From contig VWZF01005260.1 of the NCBI GenBank assembly GCA_013396755.1, positions 496,001-560,000 on the forward strand: 64,000 nucleotides of DNA, given 5' to 3'. The position numbers and the translations under genes are program-made. How positions within the stretch are numbered: the stretch's first letter is position 1; every line of letters begins with the position of its first letter. The notes beneath the pieces are model-generated. The model was not told where the DNA came from. It did no database searches and saw only the letters and a list, made by a program, of their open reading frames with translations. Positions 62,420-64,000 of this stretch are shown in pieces. The stretch comes from Sclerurus mexicanus. Lineage: Eukaryota > Chordata > Aves > Passeriformes > Furnariidae.

Positions 62420-62424
62420 ACATG
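62420..62424. repeat. 3' target-site duplication ACATG of the second solo LTR
   Basis: This pairs with the identical ACATG at 61590-61594. Confidence 0.8.
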
Positions 62425-64000
62425 ACACAAATATATTCAAAACAGGACTTTATTACAGAGCAAAACAACAAAACATTGCCCTAAAACTACATGATAGGAT
62501 AGAAGGACCACAGACATCAGGCTCGTTATAGTACCATGCTTTGTCAAGATGTCACCAAATGAACACCTTGACTGTTGTATTCAGGCTCTGTTAATTTACA
62601 AATGCAAATTAATCCACACTTCCCCCCACTCTCAGGCCAGCACCAGGATAGGAACTTCAACAAACCGGCCCACATTAATTCTGTAGCTCAAAAAATTACC
62701 TAAAGGGACATTAGGTCTCTATAACAAGACCTTAAAGAACTACTGATATGTGTTTCTGTTTTGTTTTGGGTTTTTTGGGGGGTTTTGGTTTTGTGTGTGT
62801 GTGCTTTTTGGTAAAAGACACAAGAAGAATGCAAGACAAGACAGAAGATGGATAGAATTTACAGGAGTAGGATTATAGGGTGTTGCACAATCTTTAAGTA
62901 CATCTGATTTATGCACTACTTTGAGATGGGAAGAAACAGACTGCACTATTTGAAATATATTCCTAGACTGTCAGCAATTTTCCCACTCTCCTTTAATTCT
63001 ATGCATTCCTGCTTACTTTATTGCAGAATTAAAGGCAGAAATAATCAAATTCCTACAATTATTCCCAGATATTTCCCAACAGATATGCCCCAAACAGATT
63101 TACTTTTAACAGATGAATAGCTAGGAGTAGGCATAAATAGCATTTAATAAAGTGAGAAGGAAGTTATCAAAGTTAAATTAGATAGTACTGTGGTAGGTAG
63201 GGGGAGCTACCAATAAAATCCTACAGTCCCAATGCTATAATAGCAAGCATTGACTTAAATTTCAGTGAGTATTAGTTGTTTCAGTGTGACAGGAATGACA
63301 TGATATAAGGAGACAAGTAAAATCCCCAAAGTGGCACATCTTTTTGATAGGAAAAAGTTCACTCTTTGGTCCAAGAAAAATGTAAAACTTTTAAGGAATT
63401 TTGAGCTAGAATGTTGAATGAGAAATACCAGAAACTCAAGAGAAAGATTTATCTGGAACATACTTGGGAGAAAATAATCTGCATCACGAATAGTAAGTGG
63501 AGAAATACATACCTAAACAAGATAAAAACTTCAAAACAGAACCATTGTGAAGAATCAGAAATTGGACAGCACAAGTTAAGATATCTGAGCAGAACCAATA
63601 AACAATGTCTTGAAAAACTACAGAAGAGACAAAATTTTTTCAGCACATACATTTTTATTTTTCAGTAAGAGATTTTTTAAGGTTAGTAAGACCTCACAGA
63701 TAAGCATTAAAATTAGAAAACTGATCAGAATAAAAAAAAAAAGTTTTCCGTATTTCTCAGAAACAACTAATCACCATTTGAAAGATATGAAAAGCTTACC
63801 ATGTACACCTAAGTGTGAGAAAGACTCAGAAGTTTATGCAGCAGGGATCTTCCTGAGAAGTTTTACCTCTTTTGGTTTGTAGTCATTGATACATCACTGT
63901 CCTTAAACTCCTGGCTCTTGGTCCTCCAATAACAAAGACTTCCCTGTAAATAATCATAAATAATGATGTTTTTCTAGCCCCTCACCAATGCAGTGATAAG
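62425..64000. other. Unassigned AT-rich noncoding DNA
   Basis: No gene or named interspersed repeat is seen. A T/G-rich tract lies at 62752-62812. The overlapping short frames at 63.4-63.9 kb are Lys-rich and unrecognised. Confidence 0.5.
62752..62812. repeat. T/G-rich low-complexity tract with short (GT)n
   Basis: GTTTTGTTTTGGG, TTTTTTGGGGGG and a GTGTGTGTGTG run occur in sequence. The character is the same as at 30.5, 32.8 and 44.5 kb. Confidence 0.85.

Overview
This window looks like nuclear DNA from a bird. The clearest sign is a set of CR1 retrotransposon copies that keep the typical avian CR1 3' end: the 'cccttccaac' block followed by short ATTCTATG/ATTCTGTG octamers. There are also long terminal repeats (LTRs) of endogenous retroviruses that resemble abundant bird families. 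The DNA is visibly AT-rich with scattered GC-rich repeat islands. I assign no species, and no chromosome.

I found no convincing gene. Every open reading frame is short, and the longest ones coincide with repeats: the 313-codon frame near 50.8-51.8 kb runs antisense through a CR1 and an LTR, frames at 0.6-1.0 kb come from a 21-bp tandem array, and frames at 2.2-2.6 kb come from a CCTT-type array. No splice-bounded exon, tRNA, rRNA, CRISPR array or prokaryotic-type operon was recognised. The window reads as an intergenic or deep-intronic stretch shaped by retroelements and simple repeats.

Layout: 1-1290 is a degenerate 21-bp tandem array that runs off the left edge. 2319-2548 is a pyrimidine-rich CCTTCC/GAATTCC array. 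4.1-5.0 kb is an LTR with TATA-like and AATAAA signals. CR1 copies, all on the + strand, lie at 11.1-11.7, 27.6, 34.25-35.3, 43.7-44.0, 45.7-45.9, 49.4 and 50.2-50.9 kb. A minus-strand LTR of a different type lies at 15.65-16.24 kb. An LTR-like promoter segment at 36.27-36.64 kb ends in a G-run and a 43-N assembly gap. A second, divergent copy of the 4.1-kb LTR lies at 50.9-51.87 kb, directly after a CR1 tail. Two well-delimited solo LTRs lie at 58667-59435 (flanking CACCC duplication) and 61595-62419 (flanking ACATG duplication). The rest is unassigned AT-rich DNA with small tandem duplications, short hairpins and T/G-rich simple repeats.

The features most worth a second look are the 21-bp array, with its embedded longer modules and repeated TGACCT half-sites, the solo LTR whose TATA-bearing segment is duplicated, the exact 67-bp, 36-bp and 18-bp duplications, and the shared orientation of all seven CR1 pieces. 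I did not find a persuasive undescribed functional system. Family names and edges of repeats rest on pattern recognition, not on a database comparison.
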